A DNA stretch of 64,000 nt, from contig NW_004955405.1 in assembly GCF_000276665.1 (NCBI RefSeq), positions 15,784,553-15,848,552 of the forward strand. Direction: 5' to 3'. The DNA is from Chinchilla lanigera (taxonomy: Eukaryota; Chordata; Mammalia; Rodentia; Chinchillidae). The number at the start of each line of letters is the position of its first letter. Position 1 is the first letter of the stretch. Position numbers and translations under genes: made by a program. Shown piece by piece: positions 33,301-43,709 of the stretch. Under the pieces are notes generated by a model that was given only the letters and a program-made list of their open reading frames with translations, made no database searches and was not told the DNA's origin.

Positions 33301-34032
33301 TGAGTTTTTCATATGAGAGAAATCATGTAATATTTAAGGTTGTGTGTCTGAGGTAGGTTACCTAACATTATGATCTCAAGGTGCATCCATTGTCCTCCAA
33401 ATGATTCAAGTTTATCCTTCTGTATGGCAGATTAGTACTCCATTGTGTATCAATACCATGTTTTTAATGCATTCATCTGTTGATGGACATATAGGCTGTT
33501 TCCAAGATTTAGCTATTATAAGTTGTGCTGCTATAAACATGGTTATGCACACAAACTGTGGTATATGATGTCTTTTACCCTTTTGGGAAGTTACCTAGAA
33601 GGAGAATATCTGGGTCAAATGGAATTTCTACTTTTAGGTTTTGAGGAATTTCCATAGTGGTTCTATTAGTTTACACTCCCACCAACACTGGAGAAGGGTT
33701 CCTTTCTCCCCACAGCCTTGCTAACCTTTGTTATTGGTTAATGTCTTGATGGTAGCCATTCTTCCTGAAGTGAGTTGGAGTCTCAGTGTTGTTCTAATTT
33801 ACATTTCTCAAATGGCCAACAATGGTGAACTTCTTCATGTATTTATTGGTTGTTTGTATTTCTTCATTTGAGAAGTGTCTATTCATTTCAGACACTCAGT
33901 TTTTAACTCGGTCTTTAAATTTGGGGATTCTAATTTTTTTTTAGTTCTTTATATATTCTAGATGTTAGTCCTTTGTCTGACAAGTAGCTGGCAAAAGTTT
34001 TTTCCCCATTCTATAAGATGTCTCTTCACTCT

Positions 34033-34133
34033 GGGGCTGGGGATTTAGCTCAGCGGCAAAAGCACCTGTCTGGCAAGCGCAAGGTCGTGAGTTCGGTTCC
34101 TGGTACAGGAGAAAAAAAAAAAAAAAAAAAAAA
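34033..34133 (+). repeat. ID-type SINE, very young, inside L1
   Basis: 'GGGGATTTAGCTCAGCGGCA', 'CTGTCTGGCAAGCGCAAGGT', 'GAGTTCGGTTCCTGGTAC', tail of about 23 A. The 18-bp target duplication 'AAGATGTCTCTTCACTCT' is identical at 34015-34032 and 34134-34151. Confidence 0.97.
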
Positions 34134-34549
34134 AAGATGTCTCTTCACTCTGTTAGGTTTTGTCTTTGTTTTTTGGCTGTACAGGAAAAATTTCAAATAT
34201 GTAATAAGTGACTCATATTTAGAAGTAACATATCAGTGTGTTCAACTTATCCCTAACCTATTTTGAAGGATTTTTAGTATTTATTTTATTTTCCTGATTA
34301 TTAAAGTAATAATTATTTCTATAGAAAAATGTAAAATCAGGATTGCTCTGTCATGCTTATTTTTTAAAATTTCCCACTGTATGCAGTGGGTCTAATAGGT
34401 AGCATTTTCAAATTTAATATTTAAATTTTTTACCCAAATAGCATATGCCTACAAATTTGAATCATGAAATAGTGAGTTTATCATGAAAAGAAGACTTCCC
34501 TCTTCTATTTTTCCCAGTGTGATCCTTATTCCTCACAGATAAATGCTGT

Positions 34550-34881
34550 CTTAGCCTGTTCAGACTGTTACTCAATAGTTTGGGTAATCTAGAAATGACA
34601 GAAAAACGTTACTCAGAGTTAGAGGCAGGGAACCAAGTCAAGGTGCCAGCAGATTTGGTGTCCAGTGAGGTCTTATTTCCTCAAAAATGGAGGCTTCTAA
34701 CTCTGTCCTCTCAGAGTGGAAGGGCAAAGGGTTATAAGGGCACTATCCCCTGTCATACGGGCTCCACCCTCATGACCTCATCGCCTCCTAAAGACTACGC
34801 TTCATGCCGTGCAAACACACTGGGGATTATATTTCAACACATAGATTTTGGAGGGACACAAACATTCAAACCACAGTAACC
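34550..34881 (-). mobile_element. MLT1-type MaLR LTR (antisense)
   Basis: 'TTAGCCTGTTCAGACTGTTA', 'CAAGTCAAGGTGCCAGCAGA', 'CCACCCTCATGACCTCATCG', 'GGGACACAAACATTCAAACC' give the MLT1 antisense layout. The 99-codon frame across it is incidental. Confidence 0.88.
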
Positions 34882-36195
34882 ACTTTTGAAACATTTTAGC
34901 CATTTTAGGAATGTACACCTTCATAATCTGAAATAATAAATGACTACCACAATTACTTGGTGGTTTCTGATGTGGCCCTTCACTTTGCTGGCCTATGTTT
35001 CCACATGGATTCACGTCATTTTAAATCACCTCTGGAGCCTCTCTTTCCATCCTTTGCTCCATCCTCCAGCGAGGAGTGACTTACAGTACCTGGCTGGTGA
35101 GAAGGGCCACCTCAGACCCTTCTTATCTCCTTGGATGCCTCTACCTGAGGCACGGTGCCTTCACCTCAGCTCTTCAGTTCACTGAATGTCTGGGGCAGAA
35201 TCTGCCCTGTGCAAGAGCCAGTGAAAGAGGGACTGAGTCTGCTTAATTCATAGTTGAAATCCCAGGAAGCTCACACGCTATGCTTCAATCCAAGTTTTTG
35301 TTTGACAGAAGCTGTTAATACAGCACCTTATGTCCCCACCCACCTCTAAGCTCACTGCTGTGCTGATAGCTTCTCTTTATTTCACCACAGGAGGGTTTTC
35401 TCTGGCCCTGCAGGAGCTCTTAGATCTGCAAGTGGAATCAAAAGTGTAGATGAGTAAACATCATCTTCAGCCAATGGGAATAGCTTCTCTGTCCCCTGGT
35501 GGGGCAACGCTAAGACGTGTTTCACACCGTTTCTCAGGTCTCCACTGCGACTGATTTGTTTAATTTCTTTCCTCCCTTCTCAGTCTCTCTTTCCTGTATT
35601 CTCACTCTCCCTCCTAAGATTGCTTTCCCAAAAATCTTCTCACACTCAAGACTCTTCTCTCAGTAATGGAGCTGATACTTTCATCTTAATCTTCTTATGC
35701 CCATCTTCCCGTTGATTCTGAACAACGTTCTGTTTGGAGGATGATGATTGAAGCCGATCTCACCATGCTCCTCTCCACACTCACACATGACTCTTTTTCT
35801 AATCCCTAGGCCTCAAACTGTAGTATAACTGATTTTGGCTTAAATTGGCATTAGATAATTATGTTATTAGGACTATAAACATGAATCTTATCTACATGGA
35901 AATCATATTGTACTTCCTTCTTAGAATAGTTTTTATGTATGTAACCCCTCTGCCACGGCTAATCACATCTGACCGTTTATCAGGCCCCATTTCTTCGCTG
36001 ACATCGTTTCTGCCTCCTGCCCCAGCCTGGCCTGGTTGCTGTTCGATGCACGTCTCGGGTTCTCACATTCACATGAGCTGTGCCCCGGCCCTTCTCTACT
36101 GCTGGGCCCCTTTCTAGGTTTACTCTTGGATTCAGTGGAGTCTAAAAACCCCAGGAGCTTTCTGAGAAGGGGGGATGAGAATAAATTAGTATTTG
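34882..36195. other. Unassigned sequence
   Basis: No exon or named repeat recognised. Pyrimidine-rich 35550-35680 has no matching branch/splice arrangement. Confidence 0.4.
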
Positions 36196-36199
36196 TGCC

Positions 36200-36640
36200 T
36201 TGCTTGTCTAAAAAATATTTTCATACTTTATGTGTAGAATTTGGACAGGTACAGAATTCTACTTAGAAATCATTCTCTTTTCACATTTTGAAGTTTCGAT
36301 CAATTGTCTTCTAGTTTCCAGTGTCAAGCATTCTAACCCCATTCGCATCCTTCATCCTTGGGGACATTGCTTCTACTTTCAAGGACTTTGTCATATATAT
36401 GTCTTTAAAAATTCTTGGTTTTCTGAAATTGCATGATATTGTTCCTTGGTTTCGCTTTTTGTTTGTTTGCAGAGTCTTATTTGAGATCTATTTGAAAAGT
36501 CATATCCTTCAATTATGGGAAGTCGACTTATATTTCTCTGATTTTCTTCTCTTTGTTATTTTGTCCTTTCTAGGAAATTGACTTGACCATATTTTCAAAC
36601 TTTCTTTTGACCTTTTAATTTATACCATCTTATCTTTTAA
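36200..36640 (+). repeat. Ancient interspersed repeat (family uncertain)
   Basis: 'CAATTGTCTTCTAGTTTCCA', 'TTTCTGAAATTGCATGATAT', 'TTGTTCCTTGGTTT' and 'TATCCTTCAATTATGGGAA' recall a mammal-wide repeat with 'attgtcttctagtttccagtgttg ... gaaatttcacaatgatgtgccttgg ... cttcagttctggg'. I am unsure of its class. Confidence 0.5.
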
Positions 36641-38565
36641 TGTTCAAGAGCTGTTCACTGCTCTCTGAATATTCCTTTAAAATTTTTTTGGCCTGATGAA
36701 TATCATACTTTTTATCTTTCTGAGGATATGTTACAGTTTTTTATTTGTGTCTTGGTCTACTCCCTGAATACTATACAAAATGTCTCAGAAGTTTCTTGAT
36801 CTTTGCTTTTCATGTTAAAAGCTTTTCTCAAAAATCTGGCAATCCTTGGTTCTTCCTAAGTGTAGGGTACTAAAATACTAGAGAAAGTCCTGAAGCATGT
36901 GTAGGGCTGGTTTTTGTGTTTGTGTGTTTGTGGATGTCACAATATGGTAATTAGGCAGAAATCTGATAGCTTCCTGGAGGCATTTGAACTGTCTGTTTCT
37001 GAAGGTGTTTTCTCCTGGACTAGCCAGCTTTCTTACATCAAGGGTCAGTCAGGAAGAGCAGGAGAGTCTTGTCATTCTACATGTGCACTTTAACCTAAAA
37101 CTATCCCACACCCATTTTGTCTAAATGTGCTCCTCACCTTAATTTTCAGCTGTGCTCAGGGTCCCTAAATCACTTCAGGAACATGAGCTGCGAGGGATTC
37201 TGCCTTTTCTGATGGAGCTGTGATAAAGGCACTCATATGAAAATCTGAATCTATCTACTACTGGTTTCTTAGAATACACTTTTAGAAGGTATATTATTGG
37301 ATTGAAAAGACATGAGATGATCTTGTTAAAAGATTTTTTAAAAACTTGTTAAATAATTTGTTGGACTGTTTGCATTTAAACTCGCCCCTGGTATCCTAAA
37401 GGACCTGTACCCTACGTTCATGCACTTTCTCTCTCTTTATTTTATTTATAGGAGAAAAACAAAAATTTCACTTTTAAAAAAATTATAATAATTAGACTGA
37501 GTGCTTTTGTATGTTTATCAGTTATTTGTATGTCTTGTTTCAGAAAATATTTTTCATAGTTTCTTATAGGTGAGAAATTAAAAGAAACAAGAAAAAATAC
37601 TGAAAAGTTTCTCTGGCTCATAGAAAAGGGTTTTTTCTCAATTATGTTTATTTAAAGATTTGCAAATGGAAGTCAAAATAGTACAGTGCAATACAAATGC
37701 AGAAAAATGTTCTAGTTTAGCCAACCTAAGAGTTATCCTTTTAATTTGAGAAGATTCCAGTATTTATGATCTATATTCCTTTTAAACAAGAGAAGAAATT
37801 CTCATGAAATATTCCTTACTACAATAACTCCTACCAAGCACTCTGTGAAATTTCTGGAAATTTGCTTGCCAGTAGAATGATTAGGTAATGCCCAGGGTTC
37901 ATTGATGAAACAATAGTTTAGCAAAACAGCAACAGATAGCTTAAGTAAAAAGGGAGCCAACACTTGACTTGAACTAATACAAATTATCTGTGTAACTCCA
38001 CCAGTTTCATAAATAGATATTCTTGAATTGTGAAAACCTGACCACAGGGTCAAAGAACCACTGGGGGAAATAGAAGGATTTTCCTAAAAGGAGAATCTCT
38101 AAGGAGAACACTGTCCACCAGGGAATTCCACTTTTCAGAAACAGTGAACAACCTCCGTTTGACTGCTGAGGTCCAAGCCACCCACTACCCCCTTGAGTTG
38201 TCCTGGTGCCTGGATGTCACGGAGAATTCATTTTAGGCATCGTCGGCACAGTCACCCCAGTGACTTCAGCCAGACTCAGCTGGATGCCATTGAAAGCTAA
38301 CAGATGGCGGTTGTTTATGAACCAAGCTTGAGAAAAGATTTCTCTTCTTGCTAAAATAACTTCTCTTCTGCTAGTCAGCACATGAAGAGTGCTCAGTAGA
38401 TGTTAGCGCGATTCTCTGAAAGGATTTGAAGGAACAGAGAAACTGTCCCTTGGGGTATGCGCTTTATAGGTGTCAGAGGACTGCAGCACATAGCTAGCAG
38501 CCAGTTGTTTCAGCCGTATTTGGTTTAGAAAGTTCCCAGATTATTGAAAATAGGAAGTTAAGAAT
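36641..38565. other. Unassigned AT-rich sequence
   Basis: About 1.9 kb with no recognised gene. The 83-codon minus frame at 37802-38053 carries no motif. Confidence 0.4.
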
Positions 38566-38567
38566 TT

Positions 38568-38812
38568 GAGCTCTGGATTTTGACAGACATGGATTTGAAT
38601 TCCAGTTCTACCACTCACCAGAGATTGAATAAATTGCTTTAGTAAGCTGCTTGACCCCTTTGTGCTTCTTTTGTTCATCCATAAAGAATGAAGACCTTAT
38701 ATTGTCCGTACCGATAGCATTCTTACAAGCTTCAGTGCATATGAAAGTTTAACACACTGCCTTGAGGGTAGTGCATTCAGTCTTGGCTGTCATTATCTTA
38801 GGCAAATCTTAT
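38568..38812 (+). repeat. MIR, nearly full length
   Basis: 'TTTTGACAGACATGGATTTG', 'AATTCCAGTTCTACCACTCA', 'CTGCTTGACCCCTTTGTGC', 'TTGTTCATCCATAAAGAATG' follow MIR from 5' to 3'. Confidence 0.85.
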
Positions 38813-39694
38813 TCATTATGCCTGTGTTGATTTATGACAATTGGCATATGACTGTTCAAAACTATGACTTTATAAATACCAGACAGATGTGAGTGACTCA
38901 GGTGACTTCTCAAGAGATACTAAAAGAATAAATATTCTGTTTATTTCTTGGAACATAGCAAGTCCTGAATCTCAACTTGGAAAATCAGTGCTTTGGAGTA
39001 CAGTGTGGGATAGAGGAACCTGCTGAGCAACAACCATGGTGGCAGTTTAAACCCTGAGACGGGGTGACTCCTGTCTTTTCCTTGGAGTACCTTGTTACTG
39101 AACAACCAGGAAAGAAAAATTCCAAGATTAAAAATAATAATGTTTGTGATTTTTTTTTTAAAAAAAGGCAGCAGAGGCAGAACATATTGGTTTTGACCAA
39201 ACTGGCAGGGGTGGATACTGAAAAACCTTATTTTAGTATTTTGAAAATTTCACCCTTCCTTTTGAAGAGTTTCCCTTACCAGGCCCCTCAGGCGGGTAGA
39301 CACGCAGGAGATGGCCACAGAGCAGCACGGGGACAGACCGACAAGTGAAGTGGTAAGGGAGTTTGAAATAATGGTGGTTAGTGTGTGCAGAGCTTGGGTA
39401 AGTAAAACTGATGTTTGCTGCTGCGCCTCTTCAAGGCAGTCACGTAAGGAGATGTAAGGAGACGCTCTGCTCGGACCCTTTTGCTTTGCCTCAGGCTTAT
39501 TTTTGACTCATCCCTTAGTCACGACAGAACTGGGAATAAGGGTATAAGAATCAAGAAATGAAACTGTCTCTCCTTTGCTTAGATATCAGCATGAGGGGGG
39601 AAATGTGGATTAGGAAGGCAGAGATCTTTAATTCAGAATTTTTATGAGCTATAATAGTGATAAACAGAATTGCAAGCTTAATTTGAACGTTTTT
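38813..39694. other. Unassigned sequence
   Basis: No exon or named repeat recognised; the 94-codon frame at 39064-39348 crosses a T9 and A6 run and has no motif. Confidence 0.4.
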
Positions 39695-39784
39695 CTTTTT
39701 TTTTTTTTGGGTACTAGGAATCGAACTCACGACCTCGAACTTGCCGGGCAGGCACTGTGCCGCTGAGCTAAATCCCCAGCCCCT
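39695..39784 (-). repeat. ID-type SINE (antisense)
   Basis: T run, 'GGTACTAGGAATCGAACTCA', 'CTTGCCGGGCAGGCACTGTG', 'GAGCTAAATCCCCAGCCCC'. Flanks 'AATTTGAACG' / 'ATTTTGAACT'. Confidence 0.95.
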
Positions 39785-39929
39785 TATTTTGAACTTATAT
39801 GGCTCCCTAGTTTTACTGAAGCAGTTCCATTTTTATCTTTGAATGGTAACTCACTGAGGAGAGACATCTTCCATACAAAAAGACTACAGTCATTGCTGGT
39901 GCCATGTTTGACTACAGCACAGTGTAGTG

Positions 39930-40115
39930 TTTACCAGCAGAGACTGGAGTCAGACCACCGTGGTTCAGGTCGTTTGTATTTGTATAACCTCAGGCAAGCT
40001 ACTCGATATCTTAGTGCCTCTGTTTTCTCATGTATAAAGTGGAGATGGTAATAATACTACTTTGTAAAGCTTTTTGTAAGGATGAAGTTAGTTAATAGAT
40101 ATAAAACATGTAGAA
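39930..40115 (+). repeat. MIR fragment
   Basis: 'AGACTGGAGTCAGACCACCG', 'TGTTTTCTCATGTATAAAGT', 'GGAGATGGTAATAATACTAC'. Confidence 0.85.
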
Positions 40116-40214
40116 TATTATTCTTGATGATCTGACGTATGCACTTGACATACATTATCTTTTGAAGTCCTAATTATAACCTTATAAGTATTATTAACTC
40201 AATTTTTTATGAGA

Positions 40215-40410
40215 ACTACTTGCCTTTGGGGCCTGAAATACCTTCATTTGAATTCTACCTCTGACATGATTGTCTTGGTCAAGATTTAAAACAGAACAAA
40301 ACTTGAAACTGATGCTCAGGAGATAATACGTTTCTCCTATGCTTACTGTTAGGACTGAAAGAATCCATGAATGTAAAGCACCTTGCACCAAGCCTGGCAA
40401 ACATCAGCAG
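40215..40410 (+). repeat. MIR fragment
   Basis: 'TTGAATTCTACCTCTGACAT' and 'AATGTAAAGCACCTTGCACC' then 'AAGCCTGGCAAACATCAGCA' fit the MIR core and 3' end; the middle is diverged. Confidence 0.65.
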
Positions 40411-40634
40411 AACTGTCACTCTGTCCATCTCTAGAAAGCATTGTTAACATTGTAATTTATGTAAATGAAGTCTTAATTTCTTTTCTGATGCTCGAGTCCT
40501 TGTTTAATAATATTTAACTTCTTTTTGAATAATTTCAGTAATGGAAGACTCATTACCTCACTGAGTGGATTATTATTTTGAGGATTTTGCATTGTTAGAA
40601 TATTCTTCATTGTGGTGAAGTGAAATCTATCTTC

Positions 40635-40737
40635 TTTTTTTTTAAAGGCATACTTTTTTTTTTGGTATCGGGAATCGAGTTCAGGACCTCATGCTTGCCA
40701 GGCAGGCACTGTGCCACTGAGCTAAATCCCTGGCCTT
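40635..40737 (-). repeat. ID-type SINE (antisense)
   Basis: 'GGTATCGGGAATCGAGTTCA', 'CTTGCCAGGCAGGCACTGTG', 'CCACTGAGCTAAATCCCTGG'. Perfect flanking duplication 'TCTATCTTCTT' on both sides. Confidence 0.95.
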
Positions 40738-41205
40738 CTATCTTCTTATACTATGGTCTCACACAGACTAGTTCTGTTCTTTAGAACGGCACAGAAAGAG
40801 CCTGGTAGTGCTTGTGCGGGTTAGGTGAGTGAGAGTAAGGGACCAAGAATGTAGATTTCAGGGTTGCATGAACTGAGATGAGGAAGAATGACCCCTTTGT
40901 TTTTACTTCATTAAATCTTCCTTCAATCATTGAACAGAGGCACAACCTACAGCAGTATTAATCGTCCCTTTAACTATCAGCAACAAAAATCACAAGTGTT
41001 TTTGTATCACATCTCAGCTGTCCCAGAAATCTGGAAATATCATTTTTGTTCAGTTTAGCTTTGCAGTTTCAGAGTTTATGTTGTTAACATATATATTACT
41101 ATACGAACAACTGTTTCAAGATATTTTAATAACCGTGCCAATGTAATTGGTTTCTTGGTAACCCTACGCAGTAGAGTTTGTATATTTTTCTGCAAAAGAG
41201 TCCAT

Positions 41206-41312
41206 TGGCCTCACTGGACCATCACACGGGTTCGTGGCACAAACACTTTCAGAAACCTTGGTCTAATTCCCTGTGTATAGGTTTGGCTTTCAAATACTTG
41301 AAAACAGCTCTA
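41206..41312 (+). repeat. Direct-repeat unit A, copy 1
   Basis: 'TCACTGGACCATCACACGGG', 'TTCGTGGCAC', 'TTTCAGAAACCTTGGTCTAA' and 'CTTTCAAATACTTGAA' recur in the same order at 42326-42424. Likely two copies of one old interspersed repeat. Family not recognised. Confidence 0.6.
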
Positions 41313-41389
41313 ACTGTTCCTAAGCTTTCTTTTTTCTGGACTCAGAAGTTTCTGGGATCCAGGACATCACTTGTCATCAGGATGCTGCA

Positions 41390-41600
41390 GTCCGGGAGGC
41401 CGGCAGGGGAAAAGAGATCCTCCGCTGGGGAAAGGGCGCCGCTTCGCCCGCGCAGGGCCCGCTGCGGCCGCGGGCAGAGACGCCTCCATACAGCAGAGCG
41501 CCGGCGACAGAGAGGAGGCCGCAGACATGGGGTGTTTCAGGAGAGCAGCCCACCCACCTGGGTGTGTCCAGGGGTGGAGCTAGTAGTGACGTCCATTATA
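41390..41600. other. CpG-dense, GC-rich patch
   Basis: About 17 CpG dinucleotides in roughly 150 bp including a NotI-type GCGGCCGC (41464-41471), against an AT-rich background. No cap-site, TATA or splice signal is obvious. The overlapping plus frames (196 codons at 41178-41768 and 70 codons at 41371-41583) stay open mainly because of GC content and resemble no protein I know. Confidence 0.6.
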
Positions 41601-41644
41601 CAGGAGTCTCAACGAGCAAGCTTTAGAAGGGGACGAGAAACCAC

Positions 41645-41785
41645 CTGTGTCAGGCACTTTGCTGGGCAAGGTACAGATATTATTAGTTTCGTCCTCACCA
41701 GTAAACCAGTCTGGGGGGTTTACTTCTCTGTTCTCTACCTGAGCAAATCAAAGTTCAGAAAAGACTAAGTTAATTTACTCGCTTT
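41645..41785 (-). repeat. MIR-like fragment (antisense)
   Basis: 'TGTCAGGCACTTTGCTGGGC', 'TATTATTAGTTTCGTCCTCA', 'CAAATCAAAGTTCAGAAAAG' fit an antisense MIR 3' half. Confidence 0.6.
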
Positions 41786-42325
41786 ACCCAGACTCCCGGA
41801 AAACCAGGCAGAAAGGTGAGCGGCATTTGGCAAACAGCGGGTGAACATGCTCTGGGGTGTGGTCAAAGGGTTTCAGCTGTTTGGTGCTAGGGCGGAAGAA
41901 GGACTGAGAAGGGTCAAGCAAGAGCTTAGACTGAACGTGACTCAGGCAGTTAAAGAAGATACTAAGAAACACTCGGGCACGGAGCACAAAGCAGAAACCA
42001 CGTATCAGAACCCCGCCCCTAACACAGAAAGAGTACCCTGACCCTCTCACCTCTGTGCCTTAGGTCATGCTGCTCTTTCTGGCTGATTCCCAAGAGCCTT
42101 GCTATGACTCCCAGCCCTCTGCTCCCTCCTCCTCTGGCCAGCCTGCCAACTAATCCTTTGTCTTGAGGGCCCTCATCTGGTTTATAACACTGGTCTTGCC
42201 TTTCTGTCAGACCGCTTCTCCTCTGAGCCTAGTGTAATTCAACAGAGGCATGCAGAACAAACGCTCTCACCGTCAGCTGAGATCAGAGCGTTATACTTGT
42301 ACATTATGCTAAGCAGGGGTCCCTC

Positions 42326-42424
42326 AGCCGCACTGGAACATCACAGGGATCCATGGCATAAAACTTTTAGAAACCCTAGTCTAATTCTTGCTTATGGGCA
42401 AAGCCTTCAAATACACGAATATAG
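42326..42424 (+). repeat. Direct-repeat unit A, copy 2
   Basis: 'GCACTGGAACATCACAGGGA', 'TCCATGGCAT', 'TTTTAGAAACCCTAGTCTAA', 'GCCTTCAAATACACGAA' parallel copy 1 at 41206. An ID SINE follows 50 bp downstream. Confidence 0.6.
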
Positions 42425-42477
42425 AATCACAATTAGATGGTTTTAGCAAGAGTATCAGTCAGATACACAATATTTCT

Positions 42478-42569
42478 TTTTTTTTTTTTTCCTTTGGTAC
42501 TGGGAATCAAACTCACAGCCTTGCAGTTTGCCAGGCAGGCACTGTGCCGCTGAGCTATATACCCGGCCC
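42478..42569 (-). repeat. ID-type SINE (antisense), very young
   Basis: T14 tail, 'GGTACTGGGAATCAAACTCA', 'TTGCCAGGCAGGCACTGTGC', 'GAGCTATATACCCGGCCC'. Perfect 18-bp duplication 'CAGATACACAATATTTCT' at 42460-42477 and 42570-42587. Confidence 0.97.
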
Positions 42570-42951
42570 CAGATACACAATATTTCTAAATCAGTGCTTT
42601 TTCATTTCAAAAAACATACCTATATGCAATCCAAAGTATTCAGTGAGGTTTTGTAAAAAGATGAATTTTTCATCATGTTACTTGCTTGTACATATTATGA
42701 AACCCATTTATATGAGTTATTTTGCATAATTTCTATGGAGAAGGTTTATTGGATGTATATTAACACATCTGAAATGGTACATGAAGATGATGGTATATAA
42801 AAGGAGCATTTAAAGAACAAATGCTATTAACAGAAGGTTCTCTGAGAGATGAATCAGTAAACAAGATCTGCTGTTTGCCCTCAAAGAACTCTTCGTGTAA
42901 TTGCAGAGGCAGTTATAGTGCAGAAATGTTTATGAAAGTGTAAACAGTGTT

Positions 42952-43108
42952 AGCCAGGCGTGGTGGTGCATGCCTGTAATCCCAGCACTCGGGGGACTGA
43001 GACAGGACGATCATTGCGAGTTTGAGACCAGCCTGGGCTACAAAGTGAGCTCAGGGCCAGCCTGAACTGCATAGGGAGACCCTGTCTCAAAAAACAAAAG
43101 ACCAAAAA
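42952..43108 (+). repeat. B1 SINE, young
   Basis: 'GCCAGGCGTGGTGGTGCATG', 'CCAGCCTGGGCTACAAAGTG', 'GGAGACCCTGTCTCAAAAAA'. Flanking duplication 'AAAGTGTAAACAGTGTTA' / 'AAAGTTTAAACAGTGTTA'. Confidence 0.95.
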
Positions 43109-43424
43109 GAGAAAGTTTAAACAGTGTTACAGTAGCACTGCCTTCTTTCTGGCTAGAAGGAAGTTTTTGGAGGGCAGGAGTTGTCTTTGCCCACCCACTT
43201 CATTCCTCTTTCCTTTCATTAGTTCTTAAAATCATTCATAGCTTCTAACACACGCATTTCCTATAAGAGAAGTCTGATAAATGTCATGTGAATATGCTGA
43301 ACTCAAATCTTTCATCAAATGTTTAAAGATGGTAGGCTTTAATCATTAGGCAGCATTCGATGTATGTCTGAGTGAACACTGTATGACTAATTCCTTTCTC
43401 AAATCACTAATCAATTTTTAAAAA

Positions 43425-43690
43425 TTTTTCTGAGACAAGGTCTTGCTATATAGTTCGGGCTAGCTTTGAATTCACTATGTAGGGCCTGGGGATTTAGCTC
43501 AGTGGCACAGTGCCTGTCTGGCAAGCGCGAGGTCATGTGTTTGATTCCCGGTACCAGAAAAAAATCCAAAAAAAAAAAAAAAGTGAATTCACTATGTAGC
43601 CCAGGCTGGCCTCAAGCCCGTGGGATTCTTCTGCCTCAACCACCCGAGTGCTGGAATTATAGGCATGTACCACCACCACACCCGCCCAGT
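43425..43690 (-). repeat. B1 SINE (antisense), split by an ID SINE
   Basis: Two halves, 43430-43482 and 43585-43688 ('GAGACAAGGTCTTGCTATAT', then 'GCCCAGGCTGGCCTCAAGCC', 'GTGCTGGAATTATAGGCATG'). Own duplication 'CAAATCACTAATCAATT' / 'CAAATCACTAGTCAATT' on the outside. Confidence 0.93.
43483..43583 (+). repeat. ID-type SINE nested in B1
   Basis: 'GGGGATTTAGCTCAGTGGCA', 'CTGTCTGGCAAGCGCGAGGT', 'GTTTGATTCCCGGTACC'. Duplication 'GAATTCACTATGTAG' exact at 43468-43482 and 43585-43599. Confidence 0.97.
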
Positions 43691-43709
43691 TTCAAATCAC
43701 TAGTCAATT

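Larger units (their letters stand above)
32784..34195 (-). repeat. L1 LINE 3' end (antisense) with two ID insertions
   Basis: T run at 32784-32796 is the poly(A) tail. Then follow the 3'UTR and the end of ORF2 in antisense: 'CTCCATTGTGTATCAATACC', 'TGTTGATGGACATATAGGCT', 'CATTGTTCTAATTTACATTT'-type blocks and 'CCCACCAACACTGGAGAAGG', ending 'TCTCTTCACTCTGTTAGG'. ORF2 is broken and 5'-truncated. A (TA)n tract lies inside it. Confidence 0.9.

Noticed and set aside
41178..41768. 196-codon plus-strand frame as a gene
   Set aside because: It is open because of the CpG-dense patch. The flanks are a repeat unit and a MIR fragment, and no domain is recognised.
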